12,095 nt of DNA from Candidatus Woesearchaeota archaeon (lineage in GTDB: Archaea; Nanobdellota; Nanobdellia; Woesearchaeales; CG1-02-33-12), in NCBI GenBank assembly GCA_003561825.1, contig PWVO01000103.1:1-12095 (forward strand). Direction: 5' to 3'. Shown piece by piece: positions 11,183 through 12,095 of the stretch. The notes under the pieces were generated by a model that saw only the letters and a list, made by a program, of their open reading frames with translations, did no database searches and was not told where the DNA came from. Positions within the stretch are counted from its first letter, which is position 1. Every line of letters starts with the position of its first letter. A program made the translations under genes and the position numbers.

Positions 11183-12095
11183 TTAAACCAGCCTTTCAAG
11201 TGCCATGCGGCCTTTCCAGACACAGGGCCTTTTGCATCTTATACCCTGGATGCACTTTGGATCAAGAGCATTCCTGCCATAGGAATCTAAATATTGATTG
11301 TATTGTTTTGCTGTTTCAAGTGTGTTGAGCATTATCTCAAGCTGGGCATGGCCGCAAATCCTCAGCAAAGCCTTTGACCTGAAATCCTCTACTGTGCCTC
11401 TTTCATAAACTTCAACAAGCTGGGCCTGGGGAAAGTCATTCTCAGCAATTTTTGCAAGATCATCAAGCCATTGGTCCTTAAGCCCTGCTCGTTCAACAAT
11501 AGGAGGAACAAAAAATCCTTTGCTTGCGCCTTTTTCATAGCCTGAGACCATGTTGTAACTTAGAGTCCTGTGCCTGTGGGCCTGTGCAAGGCCTGCAAAA
11601 CTAATGCTGTAAACTACTGAATAAAGGCCTCCAGTACCAATTTTTTCGGGCTTAGGGCCATTGTAAAAAAGAGACAGTCTTCTTTCTGTCTGGTTGTCAA
11701 GTCCCTTGACTCTAAATTTTGAGGTTTGGCCTAAGAATTCTTTCATTGCCTCTGCAAGCCTGGACTTAAACTCATCTTTGCCTGATGAATGCTCTGCATG
11801 AAAATACTCGAACTGCTGCTGAATAAAATTAAGCTGCCTCAGATTAAGAGTATGGAGCATTTTTGTAGGGGTAAAAACACTTGTCATGTATCTTGCATTT
11901 TCCTGAGCAAGCTTTTTGATATCTCCCTCTCTTATTTTTTCATCTTTCATTTCAGGATAGGCTTTTCTTATTTCAGGGATTAGCAGATCCATCCATTTTA
12001 GGTAAATTTTTGACTGATCCGGCTCTATGTCAAACATTTTAGTGTATCTTGCTGATTTCTCTGAGGTGGAGTAAGATTTTTCATTGTTGAATACT
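11183..12095 (-). CDS. thyX: Flavin-dependent thymidylate synthase (ThyX), tandem form; N-terminal part outside window
   Basis: ThyX methylates dUMP to dTMP with FAD, NADPH and methylenetetrahydrofolate. The frame stays open to the right edge, so the true start is outside. With the in-window Met (12035-12037) as residue 1, two ThyX units can be seen. The end of unit 1 holds SxRY (Ser-6, Arg-4, Tyr-3) followed by ARYMTSVFTPTKMLHTLNLR (48-67), the usual A-R-...-N-x-R helix. Unit 2 (about 112-260) holds the ThyX signature RHR-x7-S at Arg155-His156-Arg157 and Ser165, and HAQLEI at 230-235. The tail has three cysteines (262, 268, 272) in the C...C...C pattern found in some ThyX proteins. Each unit alone is degenerate: NEK replaces RHR in unit 1, and the Arg of SxRY is lost in unit 2 (SGY at 165-167). 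Typical ThyX has about 220-250 aa; this one must exceed 300. Family confidence is high; the tandem reading is inference. Confidence 0.85.
   Translation of the reverse strand, partial: VFNNEKSYSTSEKSARYTKMFDIEPDQSKIYLKWMDLLIPEIRKAYPEMKDEKIREGDIKKLAQENARYMTSVFTPTKMLHTLNLRQLNFIQQQFEYFHAEHSSGKDEFKSRLAEAMKEFLGQTSKFRVKGLDNQTERRLSLFYNGPKPEKIGTGGLYSVVYSISFAGLAQAHRHRTLSYNMVSGYEKGASKGFFVPPIVERAGLKDQWLDDLAKIAENDFPQAQLVEVYERGTVEDFRSKALLRICGHAQLEIMLNTLETAKQYNQYLDSYGRNALDPKCIQGIRCKRPCVWKGRMALERLV

Noticed and set aside
11041..11328. Plus-strand frame of 95 codons between the 252-aa gene and thyX
   Set aside because: It is antisense to the ends of both genes and low in protein-like features.

Overview
The window looks like a chromosomal segment of a small-genome archaeon, most probably a DPANN lineage of the Woesearchaeota/Pacearchaeota type. 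The support is an archaeal-type MCM, an RPA-like protein, KaiC/RadA-type and FIST signalling proteins, an archaeal HEPN/nucleotidyltransferase pair, a DUF2683-RelE pair, short intergenic gaps and AT-rich DNA. Several operons start with an ATG only about 20-30 nt downstream of a TATA box, which suggests leaderless mRNAs. The lineage call is inference; no rRNA is present.

Region 1 (1-3532): the 3' end of a slipin/stomatin gene is followed by a 417-bp gene-free stretch and then by mcm and an RPA-like OB-fold gene, 1 nt apart. The gene-free stretch holds two near-identical boxes, and one weaker box, that resemble archaeal origin recognition boxes (ORBs): a TCCA-N3-GAAA-like dyad followed by a G-string. 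I read it as a candidate replication origin upstream of the helicase gene. This is the most important observation here.

Region 2 (3540-5383): a convergent SpoIIM-family membrane protein gene, then a divergent HEPN-nucleotidyltransferase pair. A repeated semi-palindrome brackets the TATA box of that pair.

Region 3 (5476-9643): a probable sensory/regulatory block. It has an operon of a small two-helix membrane protein, a KaiC-like ATPase and a FIST sensory protein. After it come a short antitoxin-like ORF with a puzzling start, a V4R-like small-molecule-binding protein, and a two-gene operon of an unknown protein with a winged-helix protein.

Region 4 (9678-12095, minus strand): a DUF2683/RelE toxin-antitoxin operon with an operator-like repeat, an unrecognised 252-aa protein, and the C-terminal part of a flavin-dependent thymidylate synthase (ThyX). 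The ThyX appears to be a tandem fusion whose two halves carry complementary, individually degenerate motifs. It runs off the right edge of the window.

No tRNA, rRNA, CRISPR array, transposase or prophage gene was seen.
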